A DNA stretch of 64,000 nucleotides from JAVKFF01 sp040226215 (GCA_040226215.1 JAVKFF010000122.1:62001-126000); one strand, 5' to 3'; positions 1 through 8,956 are shown, counted from the first letter of the stretch. A program made the numbers and translations. Notes: generated from the letters alone by a model not told the origin.

Positions 1-1398
1 CGTGCCGTTGTAGTCGAGCCAGTCGCGGCTCGACACCTCGACCAGGCCGCCGTCACCGTCCGCGCCGGCGCCCTTGACGCTGGCATGGCCGAAGAAGTGG
101 GTGGCCTCCTCCGACCAGAAGATGATCTCGCCGCCATCGCCGTCCAGACGGGCATCGGCCAGAAAACGGGACTCCTCGTTCACGCCGATCGCGGACGCGT
201 TTCGGATGGCCGGATCGTTGCCCTGGAAGCCGCCGCCGAAATAGATGGCGCCGCCGTCCGTATCGCCGGAGGCATCGAACAGCGCCGCCTCCAGCGCACC
301 GACCTTGTCGCCCTCGACCCGAATCTCGCCGCCGCGCGTGCCCGTACCGGCCGCACCCGAGGCATCGACCGTGCCGCTGACGAGGACGGTGCTGTCCGCA
401 CCGCCGTCGATGCCGATATAGCCGCCGGAGCCATCCGCGTTGCGCGCCTCCACGACGCCGGAAATCTCGATGTCGCCACCGTCGGCGGCGATCCTCACCT
501 GCCCCATCATCTCGCCCAGGCCGGTCGCCCGAACGAGGCCGCTGTTGTTCACGGCGAGCGAGTAGATATTGCCGCCCGCGGCCCGCACCTCGGCCGCCGC
601 CGCCTCGACCACGCCGGCATTGTCGACGCCGGTGCCAGCGGTGGCGGTGCCGGCCTGGACGAAGACGCGCTGGCCGTTGACGCCGGTCTCCTGCAGCAGG
701 ATTTCCTGCCCCGCGGCAAGACCGGCGACGCCGCCGGCGGCGATCGAGCCGGAATTCTGGACCTGGCGAGCGAACATCATCACGTCCTGTCCGGCCGTGA
801 CCTGGCCGGCATTCGTGATCATCGATCCGCTGGCGCCGGCGAAGCGCTGGTCGCCGCCGTTGACGAAGTCATCGTCGGAGATGTCGAGCGTCGAGGCGAC
901 GAAGCTGCCGCCGGTCGACACCACGCCGCCGGCGCCGATGACGATGCCGTTCTCGTTGATCAGATAGGCACTGCCGGTCGCGTTGAGGGTGCCGTAGATC
1001 TCCGACAGGTTCTGGCCGGTGACGCGGTTGAGGGTGGCGCCCGCGCCGTTGTTGATGTTGACCGTGCCGCCGGCGCCGATCGAGAAGCTGTTCCAGTTGA
1101 TGATGCCGGTGTTGCTGGACTGGCCGACATCCATCACCGGCCCGCTCTGGCCGATCGTGCCCTGGCCGTGCACGAACTCACCGCCGGTGGGCAGTTCCTG
1201 GGCGCCGGCGAGCGGGGAGAGCGAGAACGGCAAGAGCGCGCCGCTGACGATCGCCGTCGTCGCCCACCACAGCCGGCGCGGCAGACGGCGCGGGCGTGTC
1301 ACGCCGTCCGACACACCTGACGGTCCTGACGCGCGGGCATTTGCCGCGCGGACAGGTACGGGATCGCACTTCTTCGGCACAGTGCTGAATCCGGACAT
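1..1398 (-). CDS. Two-partner-secretion exoprotein (filamentous hemagglutinin-type), N-terminal part, truncated by window edge
   Basis: The frame stays open from an ATG at 1398 to base 1 (466 codons) and continues off the window. A good ribosome site (GGTGG at 1406-1410) precedes the ATG. The protein has a long basic N-region (RRLPRR at about 37-42), a hydrophobic core and an AGA cleavage site near residue 66, as in extended signal peptides of large secreted adhesins. Next come hallmarks of a TPS domain: the W at 102 in NWNSFSIG and the N-x-N-G-I motif at 148-152 (LINENGIVIG), then Gly/Asn-rich beta-helix-like repeats. Such proteins cross the outer membrane through a TpsB barrel partner, which is not in view and may lie further left. 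Likely role, by family: adhesion or contact-dependent toxicity; the C-terminus that would decide is outside. Family call is strong, the specific role unknown. Confidence 0.85.
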   Translation of the reverse strand, partial: MSGFSTVPKKCDPVPVRAANARASGPSGVSDGVTRPRRLPRRLWWATTAIVSGALLPFSLSPLAGAQELPTGGEFVHGQGTIGQSGPVMDVGQSSNTGIINWNSFSIGAGGTVNINNGAGATLNRVTGQNLSEIYGTLNATGSAYLINENGIVIGAGGVVSTGGSFVASTLDISDDDFVNGGDQRFAGASGSMITNAGQVTAGQDVMMFARQVQNSGSIAAGGVAGLAAGQEILLQETGVNGQRVFVQAGTATAGTGVDNAGVVEAAAAEVRAAGGNIYSLAVNNSGLVRATGLGEMMGQVRIAADGGDIEISGVVEARNADGSGGYIGIDGGADSTVLVSGTVDASGAAGTGTRGGEIRVEGDKVGALEAALFDASGDTDGGAIYFGGGFQGNDPAIRNASAIGVNEESRFLADARLDGDGGEIIFWSEEATHFFGHASVKGAGADGDGGLVEVSSRDWLDYNGT

Positions 1399-1962
1399 GG
1401 TCAATCCACCTTAACGATCGCGCCTCAGCCACCCCCATGGCAGAACTAGGCGCACGGTACGCCAATCCATACATTCAGAGATCGGGCCAGTTTAGTCAAT
1501 AATTTAGCGACAACTGCCAAATTATTGTGAAGTCAACAGAACTGGTGATTTCATAATTATTGCGATTCGACATCGAGTATAATCGACTATTTATTTTGCT
1601 CTTGTGAATTAATACTCGGACAAGGGACGCTGGTTCTGTCGGTTGTGGGAATGAACGCAAAGAAATATGCTATGGTATTAATTATTTCGTTATTAGATTG
1701 CGGACGAAAGGTACAGAATCTAGGTTAATATTCCTATGTTAATCTCGCACCGAACGCTTACTTTAGACGATGTACTTAATGAAGTCTGTCTGATCGCATT
1801 TGGACGGGGCAGCCCTCGCCGCCGGCGCGAAGCGCACATGAGGGCCCGACATCAGACGTGCTGGATCTGCGAGGTTCCTGGCCTAAGCCGGGATGACCTG
1901 GGATGCCTCGCGGCAGTGCCGGACAATCCGGGAAGGGAGAATCTGGGAAGAAACGAGGCCTG
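1399..1962. other. AT-rich intergenic region between exoprotein gene and tRNA-Val
   Basis: No convincing gene is visible. Bases about 1480-1760 are strikingly AT-rich compared with the GC-rich flanks, with runs such as ATTAATTATTTCG and the near-palindrome TCGAGTATAATCGA at 1573-1586. This probably contains the promoter and regulatory region of the leftward exoprotein gene. I could not settle on one -35/-10 pair. The rest, 1770-1962, returns to high GC and shows no motif I recognise. Confidence 0.6.
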
Positions 1963-2039
1963 TGGTGGGCACGAGAGGAGTCGAACCTCTGACCTCCGCG
2001 ATGTCAACACGGCGCTCTAACCAACTGAGCTACGTGCCC
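1963..2039 (-). tRNA. tRNA-Val (anticodon GAC), CCA encoded
   Basis: Read on the minus strand the gene starts GGGCACG and its acceptor stem closes with CGTGCCC. The D arm is GCTCAGTTGGTTAGAGC, the anticodon stem CCGTG/CGCGG encloses TTGACAT (anticodon GAC, plus-strand 2003-2005), the variable loop is AGGTC and the T arm is AGAGG-TTCGACT-CCTCT. Discriminator A (1966) is followed by an encoded CCA (1963-1965). It reads GUC and GUU valine codons. The 3' end points left, toward the AT-rich region and the exoprotein gene, the side on which tRNA-targeted islands integrate. Confidence 0.97.
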
Positions 2040-2304
2040 GATAGGCGCCCGAGGCGGGATGATGCGGTGGCGTCGCGCTGCCGGCCGCTTGTGCGCTGTC
2101 GAGGCTGCGGCGGTATACCCTCGAAAGACCCACCTTGCAAGCGCCGAATAGGCGCGGGCGAGACAGCCATTCGGGGCGTCCGCGCGACCGTCGGCACGGC
2201 TTCTGCGCTGGTCATTGCCCGACCGCTATGGCTAGGATGGCGCACAGCTTCTCCAGCCGCGCGGGCGAGCCCTTGCCATTGCCTTTCAAGCCGGACGCAT
2301 ACCG

Positions 2305-3240
2305 ATGAACGCGCCCCACGATCCGTTCCATCCGTTCGGTCCCGCTGCGGCGCGGTCGGGCACGGCCACCGGCGCGGTCACGGTCAGGCGGCCACAGGTG
2401 CCGCGCTATCCCGTGGTCTTCGCTTCACCGCATAGCGGACGGCACTATCCCGCCGACCTCCTGGAAGCCTCGCGACTCTCCGCCCAGGCGTTGCGGCGCT
2501 CGGAGGATGCTTTCGTCGACCGGCTGATCGCCGCCGCTCCCGCGCAAGGCATGCCGACGATCAGCGCCTCGTTTCCGCGCGCCTATGTCGATGTGAACCG
2601 GGAACCGCTGGAACTCGACCCCGACATGTTCGAGGATCCGTTGCCGGCCAGCACCAACACGCGCTCTCCTCGCGTCTCGGCCGGACTCGGCACGATCGCG
2701 CGCATCGTCGGTCATGGCCAACCGATCTACCGGCGAAAACTGCGCTACCGGGAGGCGGCGCGCCGGCTGGAGACCTGCTATCGCCCCTACCATGCGGCGC
2801 TGCACGCGATCATCGCCGAGGTGGTTCAGCGGTTCGGCGTCTGCCTGCTGATCGACTGCCATTCCATGCCGTCGGGCAGCGGCATCACCGCCAAGCTGGC
2901 CGGGCGCGACCGGCAGGTCGACTACGTCATCGGCGACAATTACGGCGCGGCCTGTGCCCGGGACCTGACCGAAGCGGCGGTGCGGCAATTGGCCCAGTTG
3001 GGACATCTGGTGACCCGCAACACGCCCTATGCAGGCGGCTATATCACACGGCATTACGGCAAGCCCCAGGACGGTATTCACGCCATCCAGGTGGAGATCA
3101 ATCGGGCGCTCTACATGGACGAGGCGGCGATCGCACCCCATGCGGGTTTCGCCCAGGTGGCGCATAGCCTGGTTGACCTCGGACGCACGCTGGGCTCGAT
3201 CGTCTCGACCGGCGAACCGCTGCGCGACGCCGCTCAATAG
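2305..3240 (+). CDS. N-formylglutamate amidohydrolase family protein
   Basis: The 311-residue protein carries the family signature: SPHSGRHYP near residue 43, DVNREP near 104, a metal-site-like LIDCHSMPSG near 184, and a C-terminal region with VEINRALYMDE. Enzymes of this family hydrolyse N-formyl-L-glutamate to formate and glutamate in histidine degradation (HutG-type) or act on related acyl-glutamates. No hut genes are nearby, so the substrate is open. The gene stands alone on the plus strand after tRNA-Val. No strong ribosome site is seen before the ATG at 2305; a later start cannot be excluded because the first 30 residues are low in conservation signals. Confidence 0.85.
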   Translation: MNAPHDPFHPFGPAAARSGTATGAVTVRRPQVPRYPVVFASPHSGRHYPADLLEASRLSAQALRRSEDAFVDRLIAAAPAQGMPTISASFPRAYVDVNREPLELDPDMFEDPLPASTNTRSPRVSAGLGTIARIVGHGQPIYRRKLRYREAARRLETCYRPYHAALHAIIAEVVQRFGVCLLIDCHSMPSGSGITAKLAGRDRQVDYVIGDNYGAACARDLTEAAVRQLAQLGHLVTRNTPYAGGYITRHYGKPQDGIHAIQVEINRALYMDEAAIAPHAGFAQVAHSLVDLGRTLGSIVSTGEPLRDAAQ

Positions 3241-3406
3241 GTGACGTATCGGTCAACGGCGGAGGGGAAGGTGGCCGGAGGACTGGCGGCGGCTGCCGTA
3301 TCGATCGCAGCCGGCGCGTCTTGTCGTCGAAGGCGCGGCGAACCCCGGCGGCCGGACGATCCTGCGATCCCATGCCCAGGCGACGCCGCCCACATGGCCG
3401 CAGGGC

Positions 3407-3498
3407 AAAAGAAAAGGGCCGCGGAGAACCGCGGCCCAAGTTTAGGGAGGAAACGCCCAAGAAGTGCGCTACGACAGCGGCGTCAACCGCATGTCGCA
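3407..3498 (-). ncRNA. αr8-family small RNA (MmgR / 'suhB' motif), candidate
   Basis: On the minus strand this stretch contains the decamer TTTCCTCCCT, presented in the loop of a small hairpin (GTTT...AAAC), followed by an intrinsic terminator: stem GGGCCGCGG/CCGCGGCCC (3416-3424 with 3429-3437), loop TTCT, tail TTTTCTTTT (3407-3415). From memory, UUUCCUCCCU is the conserved single-stranded core of the alphaproteobacterial αr8 sRNA family, whose Sinorhizobium member MmgR limits polyhydroxybutyrate storage and which Rfam lists as suhB. The 5' end is inferred from a promoter at 3505-3533, giving about 92 nt. The anti-Shine-Dalgarno-like loop suggests targeting of mRNA ribosome sites. It lies between a plus-strand amidohydrolase gene and otsB, antisense to neither. 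Confidence 0.78.
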
Positions 3499-3504
3499 CT
3501 GCAA

Positions 3505-3533
3505 AATATGCATATTGCGGCGCATCAATTCAA
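3505..3533 (-). promoter_or_regulatory. Sigma70-type promoter of the small RNA, with palindrome
   Basis: Minus-strand -35 TTGAAT (3528-3533) and -10 CATATT (3505-3510) are separated by exactly 17 bp, predicting a start near 3498. The -10 overlaps a perfect 12-bp palindrome AATATGCATATT (3505-3516), flanked by GCAA and TTGC, a possible operator. The arrangement fits a short, separately transcribed RNA. Confidence 0.5.
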
Positions 3534-3686
3534 GAACAAAAGAGCGGATCGTGAAATTTTCCACGCGCGCTTACGTTTGCATAATAATGCGTCAGGTGCA
3601 CAGCCCGTGGGCCGCGGATTCCCTGGACTGCCTCGCATTCGCGCAGGCGCTGCCGCATTGTTGGGCGCTACGGAAACGGCACTTTA

Positions 3687-4487
3687 ATGCCTATACGTGA
3701 CGAGAGTCGATCGATAGACCCTTTCGCAATCGATGTCCGGCCGCGGGACATCGCCGTCTTTCTCGACGTCGATGGCACCCTGATCGACATCGCCGAGAGC
3801 CCGAGCGCGGTGCATGTGCCCCACTACCTGCCGACATTGCTGGCGGATCTGCTCGGCCGTCTCGGCGGCGCCATGGCGCTGGTTTCCGGGCGGCCACTCG
3901 CCGAAATCGACGACCTGTTTCGGCCGCTCGCCGCTCCGGCAGCCGGCCAGCACGGCCTGGAATGGCGCCGCCCGGACGGCACGGTGGATCGGGATGTCAG
4001 GGAAATCAGGGCACTCGACGCGATCGACGGTCGCTTGCGCGCCTTTGTCGCCCGCCATCCGGGCCTGCTGCTGGAGCACAAGGGTATGACCATCGCCCTG
4101 CACTACCGGGCAGCGCCGGAATTCGAGGCAGACGCCCGGTCGCTGGTCGGCTCGATCAGGCAGGCCTTTGCCGACGAGCTTGACGTCTACGACGGCAAGA
4201 TGGTGTTTGAGTTCAAACCGGCCGGCGCCGACAAGGGCAGCGCGGTGCGTCGCTTCATGGCCATGCCGCCATTCGCCGGCAGGCGGCCCGTCTTCGTCGG
4301 CGACGACACGACCGACGAGTACGGCTTCGCCGCGGCACGGGAGGCGGCTGGCATAGCCGTGATGGTCGGCGACAAGGCAAGCGCGCAGGCAAATGCGTGG
4401 CTCGCCGATGTCCGTGCCGTGCACCGGCTGCTTGCCCTCTGGTCGGGCCGGCCGGACCTGTTGGCGGAAGTGAGCAGAAGGAAGTAG
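3687..4487 (+). CDS. otsB: Trehalose-6-phosphate phosphatase
   Basis: This 266-residue HAD-superfamily phosphatase removes phosphate from trehalose 6-phosphate, the last step of trehalose synthesis. Motif I is FLDVDGTLIDIAESP with nucleophile D27 and acid/base D29. Motif II is LVSGR, and motif III/IV appears as FVGDDTTDEYGF near residues 210-221. The substrate-specific cap lies between them. It is the first gene of an otsB-GH15-otsA run; its TAG stop directly abuts the next ATG at 4488. Length matches the bacterial OtsB family. The product is a cytoplasmic osmo- and desiccation-protectant enzyme. Confidence 0.95.
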   Translation: MPIRDESRSIDPFAIDVRPRDIAVFLDVDGTLIDIAESPSAVHVPHYLPTLLADLLGRLGGAMALVSGRPLAEIDDLFRPLAAPAAGQHGLEWRRPDGTVDRDVREIRALDAIDGRLRAFVARHPGLLLEHKGMTIALHYRAAPEFEADARSLVGSIRQAFADELDVYDGKMVFEFKPAGADKGSAVRRFMAMPPFAGRRPVFVGDDTTDEYGFAAAREAAGIAVMVGDKASAQANAWLADVRAVHRLLALWSGRPDLLAEVSRRK

Positions 4488-6290
4488 ATGAGCAGTCTCG
4501 ACCTCGCCGTGATCGGCAACAGCGCCATCGCCGCCCTGGTGGACAGGCAGGCCCGGATCGTCTGGTGCTGCTTTCCGCGCATCGATGGCGACCCGATCTT
4601 CAACGCGCTTCTCAACGATCCCGACGACCGTGCGGAGAGCATCTCCGAGCAGGGCCTCTTCGCGATCGAGATCGCCGATTTCGCGCGAAGTGAGCAGAGC
4701 TACGACCGCAATACCGCGGTCCTGCGCACACGCCTGGAAGACACCCATGGCCAGGCCCTCGAGATCATCGATTTCTGCCCGCGCTTCCGCCAGTTCGGCC
4801 GATACCACCGCCCGACCTCGATCTTCCGCATCGTCAGGCCGGTCGCCGGCTATCCGCGGATTCGCGTCACCTGTCGGCCGACCTTCGACTACGGCAATGT
4901 GCAACCGACGATCACCCGCGGCAGCAATCACATCCGCTTCGTCGACGACACGGTGCAATTGCGGCTGACCACCACCGCGCCGGTGGCCTATGTGGTCAAC
5001 CGCCAGTGGTTCGTGCTGGAGAAGGCGCACCACCTGATCCTCGGCGCCGACGAAAGCCTCACCTCATCGGTCGAGGAGACCAGTCGCAAGTTTCTCGGCG
5101 AGACCACCGCCTACTGGCAGGAGTTCAGCCGCATGCTGGCCCTGCCCTTCGAGTGGCAGGACGCGGTCATCCGCGCCGCAATCACCTTGAAGATGTGCGC
5201 CTACGAGGAAACCGGCGCCATCGTCGCCGCGCTGACCACCTCGATCCCCGAGGCCCCGCATACCGAGCGCAACTGGGACTACCGGTTCTGCTGGCTGCGC
5301 GACAGCTTCTTCGTGGTGCACGCGCTGAATAGGCTCGGTGCGACCAAGACGATGGAGGACTATCTCTCCTACATCACCAATATCGTCGCCGCCTCCAAGG
5401 AAGGCTATCTCGACCCGCTGTTTCCGATCACCCTCGACCCGTCGAACCTGGTGGAGGGAACCTGCACGGCGCTGCGCGGCTATCGCGGCATGGGCCCGGT
5501 GCGCATCGGCAACGCAGCTCATTCGCAGGTCCAGAACGACGGCTACGGCTCGCTGATCCTGGCCGTCGCCCAGACTTTCTTCGATCGCCGGCTGGAACGC
5601 CCGGGCGACATCAACCTGTTCCATCGGCTGGAACTGCTGGGCGAGCAGGCCAAGGCACGATGGAACACGCCCGATGCCGGCCTCTGGGAACTGCGTACCC
5701 GGGCCCGGGTTCACACATTCTCGGCGCTGATGTGCTGGGCGGCCTGTGACCGACTGGCGCTGATCGCCTCGCAGCTCGACCTCCCGGATCGCGCCGGCTA
5801 CTGGCGAAACACCGCGGACGAGATCCGCGACGAAATACATATGCGCGCATATAATAAGGAAATCGGCAGCTTCGTGGAGAGCTTTGGCGGCGAGCATCTC
5901 GACGCCTCGCTTCTTCTGATGCCCGAACTGCGCTTCATCGACGCCAAGGACCCGAAATTCATCGGCACCATCGAGGCCGCGGAACGCTACCTTCGCAAGG
6001 GCGATTACCTCTACCGCTATCACGCCGCCGACGACTTCGGCGAACCGGAGACCGCGTTCAACATCTGCACCTTCTGGTACATCTCGGCACTGGCGCAGGC
6101 CGGGCGCGAGACAGAGGCGAGGGAACTGTTCGAGCACATGCTTTCGCGGCGCAACCCGGTCGGCCTGCTGTCGGAGGACATGGACGTGAAGACCGGCGAG
6201 CTGTGGGGAAATTTTCCCCAGACCTATTCGCTGGTTGGTATGATCAATGCCGCGATGAAGTTGAGCAAACCCTGGGAGGAAGCGTTTTGA
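4488..6290 (+). CDS. Glycoside hydrolase family 15 protein (glucoamylase/trehalase-like)
   Basis: The 600-residue protein has the two-part GH15 layout: an N-terminal beta-sandwich (starting near IGNSAIAALVDRQARIVW) and a C-terminal alpha/alpha toroid with the signature NWDYRFCWLRDSFF near residue 260 and the late segment LLSEDMDVKTGELWGNFPQTYS, which carries catalytic glutamates in this family. No signal peptide is seen, so it should be cytoplasmic. Its position between otsB and otsA, with direct abutment upstream and a 4-base overlap downstream, suggests action on trehalose or a storage glucan. GH15 trehalases are known in actinobacteria and archaea. Substrate cannot be fixed from sequence. 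Confidence 0.9.
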   Translation: MSSLDLAVIGNSAIAALVDRQARIVWCCFPRIDGDPIFNALLNDPDDRAESISEQGLFAIEIADFARSEQSYDRNTAVLRTRLEDTHGQALEIIDFCPRFRQFGRYHRPTSIFRIVRPVAGYPRIRVTCRPTFDYGNVQPTITRGSNHIRFVDDTVQLRLTTTAPVAYVVNRQWFVLEKAHHLILGADESLTSSVEETSRKFLGETTAYWQEFSRMLALPFEWQDAVIRAAITLKMCAYEETGAIVAALTTSIPEAPHTERNWDYRFCWLRDSFFVVHALNRLGATKTMEDYLSYITNIVAASKEGYLDPLFPITLDPSNLVEGTCTALRGYRGMGPVRIGNAAHSQVQNDGYGSLILAVAQTFFDRRLERPGDINLFHRLELLGEQAKARWNTPDAGLWELRTRARVHTFSALMCWAACDRLALIASQLDLPDRAGYWRNTADEIRDEIHMRAYNKEIGSFVESFGGEHLDASLLLMPELRFIDAKDPKFIGTIEAAERYLRKGDYLYRYHAADDFGEPETAFNICTFWYISALAQAGRETEARELFEHMLSRRNPVGLLSEDMDVKTGELWGNFPQTYSLVGMINAAMKLSKPWEEAF

Positions 6291-7675
6291 GTCGACTTGT
6301 CGTCGCCTCCAACCGGGTCGCTCCGGTCCGGGGGAAGAAGGCAGCATCGACGGGTGGCCTCGCGGTCGCCATCCAGGCAGCCCTGAAGCAGACCGGCGGC
6401 ATCTGGTTCGGCTGGTCGGGCGAGGTCAGCCCCGATACCCGCTCCGAGCCTCAGCACTTCCAGTCCGGTCAGGTGACCTTCGCCACCATCGACCTGTCGG
6501 TGCGGGACTATGACGAGTACTACAACGGCTTTTCGAACAAGACCCTGTGGCCGCTCTTCCACTACCGCCTCGACCTTGCCGCGCTCAGCCGCCGTACCCA
6601 GGCCGGCTATGCCCGCGTGAACACCCTGTTCGCCACACGGATCGGGCCGATGCTCGAGGCGGACGATCTCATCTGGGTGCACGACTACCACCTCATCCCG
6701 CTCGGCGATCAGCTGCGCCAGATGGGCTTCACCCAGCGCATGGGCTTCTTCCTGCACATCCCCTTTCCACCGCCGGAACTGCTCGTCGCCCTGCCCCATC
6801 ACGAAACGCTGGTGCGTTCGCTGTGCGCCTACGATGTCGTGGGATTCCAGACCAGTGGCGACTGCAGGGCCTTCCTGCGCTACCTCACCGAGGAGGCGGG
6901 CGCCGAGGTGCTGGATGACGGTCTGGTCAGTGCCTATGGCCGCATCCTCAAGGTCGCCGCCTTCCCGATCAGCATCGAGACCGGAGAAATCGTCGAGCAG
7001 GCCGCCCGCTCGGTCGAGGCGCGGCAGGCACAGCGTCTGAGGGCCTCTCTGCACAAGCGGGACATGATCATCGGCGTCGACCGGCTGGACTACTCCAAGG
7101 GGCTGCCGCAGCGCATGCAGGCATTCAGCGCCCTGCTGGAGAACTATGCCGGCAATCGCGGTCACGTCATCTTCATGCAGATCGCCCCGCCCACGCGAGA
7201 GGATGTCGAGGAGTACCAGGAGATCCGGCACCAGCTCGAGACGGTCGCCGGCCATATCAACGGTGCCTTCGCCGAGTTCGACTGGATCCCGATCCGCTAT
7301 CTCAACAAGAGCTTCAGCAGGGCCAACCTCCTGGCGTTCTACCGCGCCGCCAAGGTCGGCCTCGTGACCCCCTTGCGCGACGGCATGAACCTGGTCGCAA
7401 AGGAGTATGTCGCCGCACAGAACCCGAAGGATCCGGGCGTGCTCGTCCTGTCCCGTTTTGCCGGCGCGGCGGAGGAGATGGCGGGCGGCGCGCTGATCGT
7501 CAATCCCTACGACATCGAGGGCGTCGCCGAAGCCTTGCAGCGGGCTCTGACGATGACCCGCGACGAGCGTCGCGAACGGTACGAGGCCATGATGGCGGTG
7601 TTACGGGAGAACACGATCGAGCGCTGGCTGCGCGATTTCTCCAGGGCCCTGCACGAGGCACCCTATGCCGCCTGA
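6287..7675 (+). CDS. otsA: Alpha,alpha-trehalose-phosphate synthase (UDP-forming)
   Basis: This GT20 enzyme joins glucose 6-phosphate and a nucleotide-glucose to give trehalose 6-phosphate. I place the start at a TTG (6287) overlapping the upstream TGA, because GGGAGGA lies about 7 bases before it and the product then begins MSRLVVASNRVAP, the canonical OtsA start. That gives 462 residues, the usual size. Visible motifs are FGWSGEV, WVHDYHLIPLG, VDRLDYSKGLPQRMQAF and TPLRDGMNLVAKEYVA, covering the acceptor and nucleotide-sugar sites. The overlap implies translational coupling to the GH15 gene. The glucokinase gene follows after 49 bases and could supply glucose 6-phosphate. Confidence 0.96.
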   Translation: MSRLVVASNRVAPVRGKKAASTGGLAVAIQAALKQTGGIWFGWSGEVSPDTRSEPQHFQSGQVTFATIDLSVRDYDEYYNGFSNKTLWPLFHYRLDLAALSRRTQAGYARVNTLFATRIGPMLEADDLIWVHDYHLIPLGDQLRQMGFTQRMGFFLHIPFPPPELLVALPHHETLVRSLCAYDVVGFQTSGDCRAFLRYLTEEAGAEVLDDGLVSAYGRILKVAAFPISIETGEIVEQAARSVEARQAQRLRASLHKRDMIIGVDRLDYSKGLPQRMQAFSALLENYAGNRGHVIFMQIAPPTREDVEEYQEIRHQLETVAGHINGAFAEFDWIPIRYLNKSFSRANLLAFYRAAKVGLVTPLRDGMNLVAKEYVAAQNPKDPGVLVLSRFAGAAEEMAGGALIVNPYDIEGVAEALQRALTMTRDERRERYEAMMAVLRENTIERWLRDFSRALHEAPYAA

Positions 7676-7724
7676 CGCCACCCCGCCCGGCGCGTGGCCG
7701 CGGAGATCGTTGGAGGCCTGAGCG

Positions 7725-8720
7725 ATGTGCCCGGATCTGCCTGAAAGCGCTCCCTCCTCCCCGCGCCGGCAGCAAGGCCCGTCCCTGCTTGCCGATCTCG
7801 GCGGCACAAACGCCCGCTTCGCCCTCGTCGGGGCGAATGGCGCGATCCGGCACGAATCAGTGCTCCGGGTGGCCAGCTACCCGAGCCTGGCGAGTGCCAT
7901 CGGCGCCTATCTCGACGAAGTGGATCCCGACCGGCCACCGCGCGAGGCCGCACTCGCCATCGCCTGCCCGATCCGCGGCGACTGGGTGGAGATGACCAAC
8001 CATGCCTGGGCGTTCTCGATCAGCGAACTGAAGGAAGCCCTGGCCTTCGACCGGCTCGAGGTGATCAACGACTTCTCGGCCCAGGCACTCGCCATCCCGC
8101 ATCTCTCGCCCCGTGATGTGGTGCAGATCGGCAATGGCGAACGCCTGCTCGACTATCCGATCGGCGTGCTCGGCCCCGGCACCGGACTGGGCGTCGGCTC
8201 GCTGATCCCGACCAAGACCGGCTGGCGCGCGATCCCCGGCGAAGGCGGCCATGTCACCATGGCGCCGATCGACGACCGCCAGGCGGACGTGCTGGCACAC
8301 CTGCGCCGCCGCTACACCCATGTCTCCGCGGAACGGGTGCTGTCCGGGATGGGCATGGTCAACCTTTACGAGACTTTGGCGGCGCTGGACGGCATCGACG
8401 CACCGGTGCGCGAGCCCGCCGCGATCACCGAGGCGGCACTGGCCGGCAGCGACCGGCAGTGCATCGAGGCGGTCGCGATGTTCTGCGCCATGCTGGGCAC
8501 GGTCGCCGGCAATCTCGCCCTCACCCTCGGCACCTTCGGCGGCGTGTTCATCGCCGGCGGCATCGCGCCCCGGCTGGGCCAGCACTTCATCGACAGTTCG
8601 TTTCGCGAGAGCTTCCTCGCCAAGGGCCGGTTCCGCGGCTATCTCGACCAGATCTATACCGGCCTCGTCGTCAACCGGACGCCGGCCTTTCTCGGCTTGC
8701 GCGGGGTCCTGCAGGAATAG
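7725..8720 (+). CDS. glk: Glucokinase (Glk family)
   Basis: The enzyme phosphorylates glucose with ATP. The N-terminal phosphate-binding motif LLADLGGTNARFALVG (about 23-38), VINDFSAQA, VLGPGTGLGVGSL, PGEGGHVTMAP and the late FIAGGIAPR segment all match non-ROK bacterial glucokinases, and 331 residues is typical. GGAGG lies 12 bases before the ATG at 7725. It follows otsA on the same strand, so the cluster links glucose release (GH15), re-phosphorylation and trehalose synthesis. The first 20 residues are extra and a slightly later start is possible. Confidence 0.93.
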   Translation: MCPDLPESAPSSPRRQQGPSLLADLGGTNARFALVGANGAIRHESVLRVASYPSLASAIGAYLDEVDPDRPPREAALAIACPIRGDWVEMTNHAWAFSISELKEALAFDRLEVINDFSAQALAIPHLSPRDVVQIGNGERLLDYPIGVLGPGTGLGVGSLIPTKTGWRAIPGEGGHVTMAPIDDRQADVLAHLRRRYTHVSAERVLSGMGMVNLYETLAALDGIDAPVREPAAITEAALAGSDRQCIEAVAMFCAMLGTVAGNLALTLGTFGGVFIAGGIAPRLGQHFIDSSFRESFLAKGRFRGYLDQIYTGLVVNRTPAFLGLRGVLQE

Positions 8721-8805
8721 GATGGGTCGACTGTCGAAATTGATGGGTGACAGGGGCGCCGCCCGGTCCCATAGTCTTGCCGTCTGAAACAACGTACTTC
8801 ACTCG

Positions 8806-8916
8806 ATGACACCGATCATCCTGGCGGTTTCCGCCACCGGCCTCGTCTTCGTCACCGCGCTGCTGGTGCGGCGCGGCAGCTGGGCCAAGCGCCCGAGCAG
8901 GGCCCTCCGCCGCTGA
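8806..8916 (+). CDS. Possible 36-residue single-span membrane peptide
   Basis: A short frame between glk and the aminotransferase encodes a peptide beginning MTPIILAVSATGLVFVT with one hydrophobic stretch (about 3-21) and an Arg/Lys-rich tail, the normal topology of a tiny inner-membrane protein. No clear ribosome site precedes the ATG and I recognise no family, so it may be chance in GC-rich DNA. Confidence 0.25.
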   Translation: MTPIILAVSATGLVFVTALLVRRGSWAKRPSRALRR

Positions 8917-8956
8917 TCCGGCGCCACCGGCGCCCGTCACTGCAGAGCTTCCGGTC

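Noticed and set aside
3241..3687. A plus-strand frame of 148 codons after the amidohydrolase gene.
   Set aside because: It crosses the small RNA, its terminator and promoter, and has no protein-like features or ribosome site.
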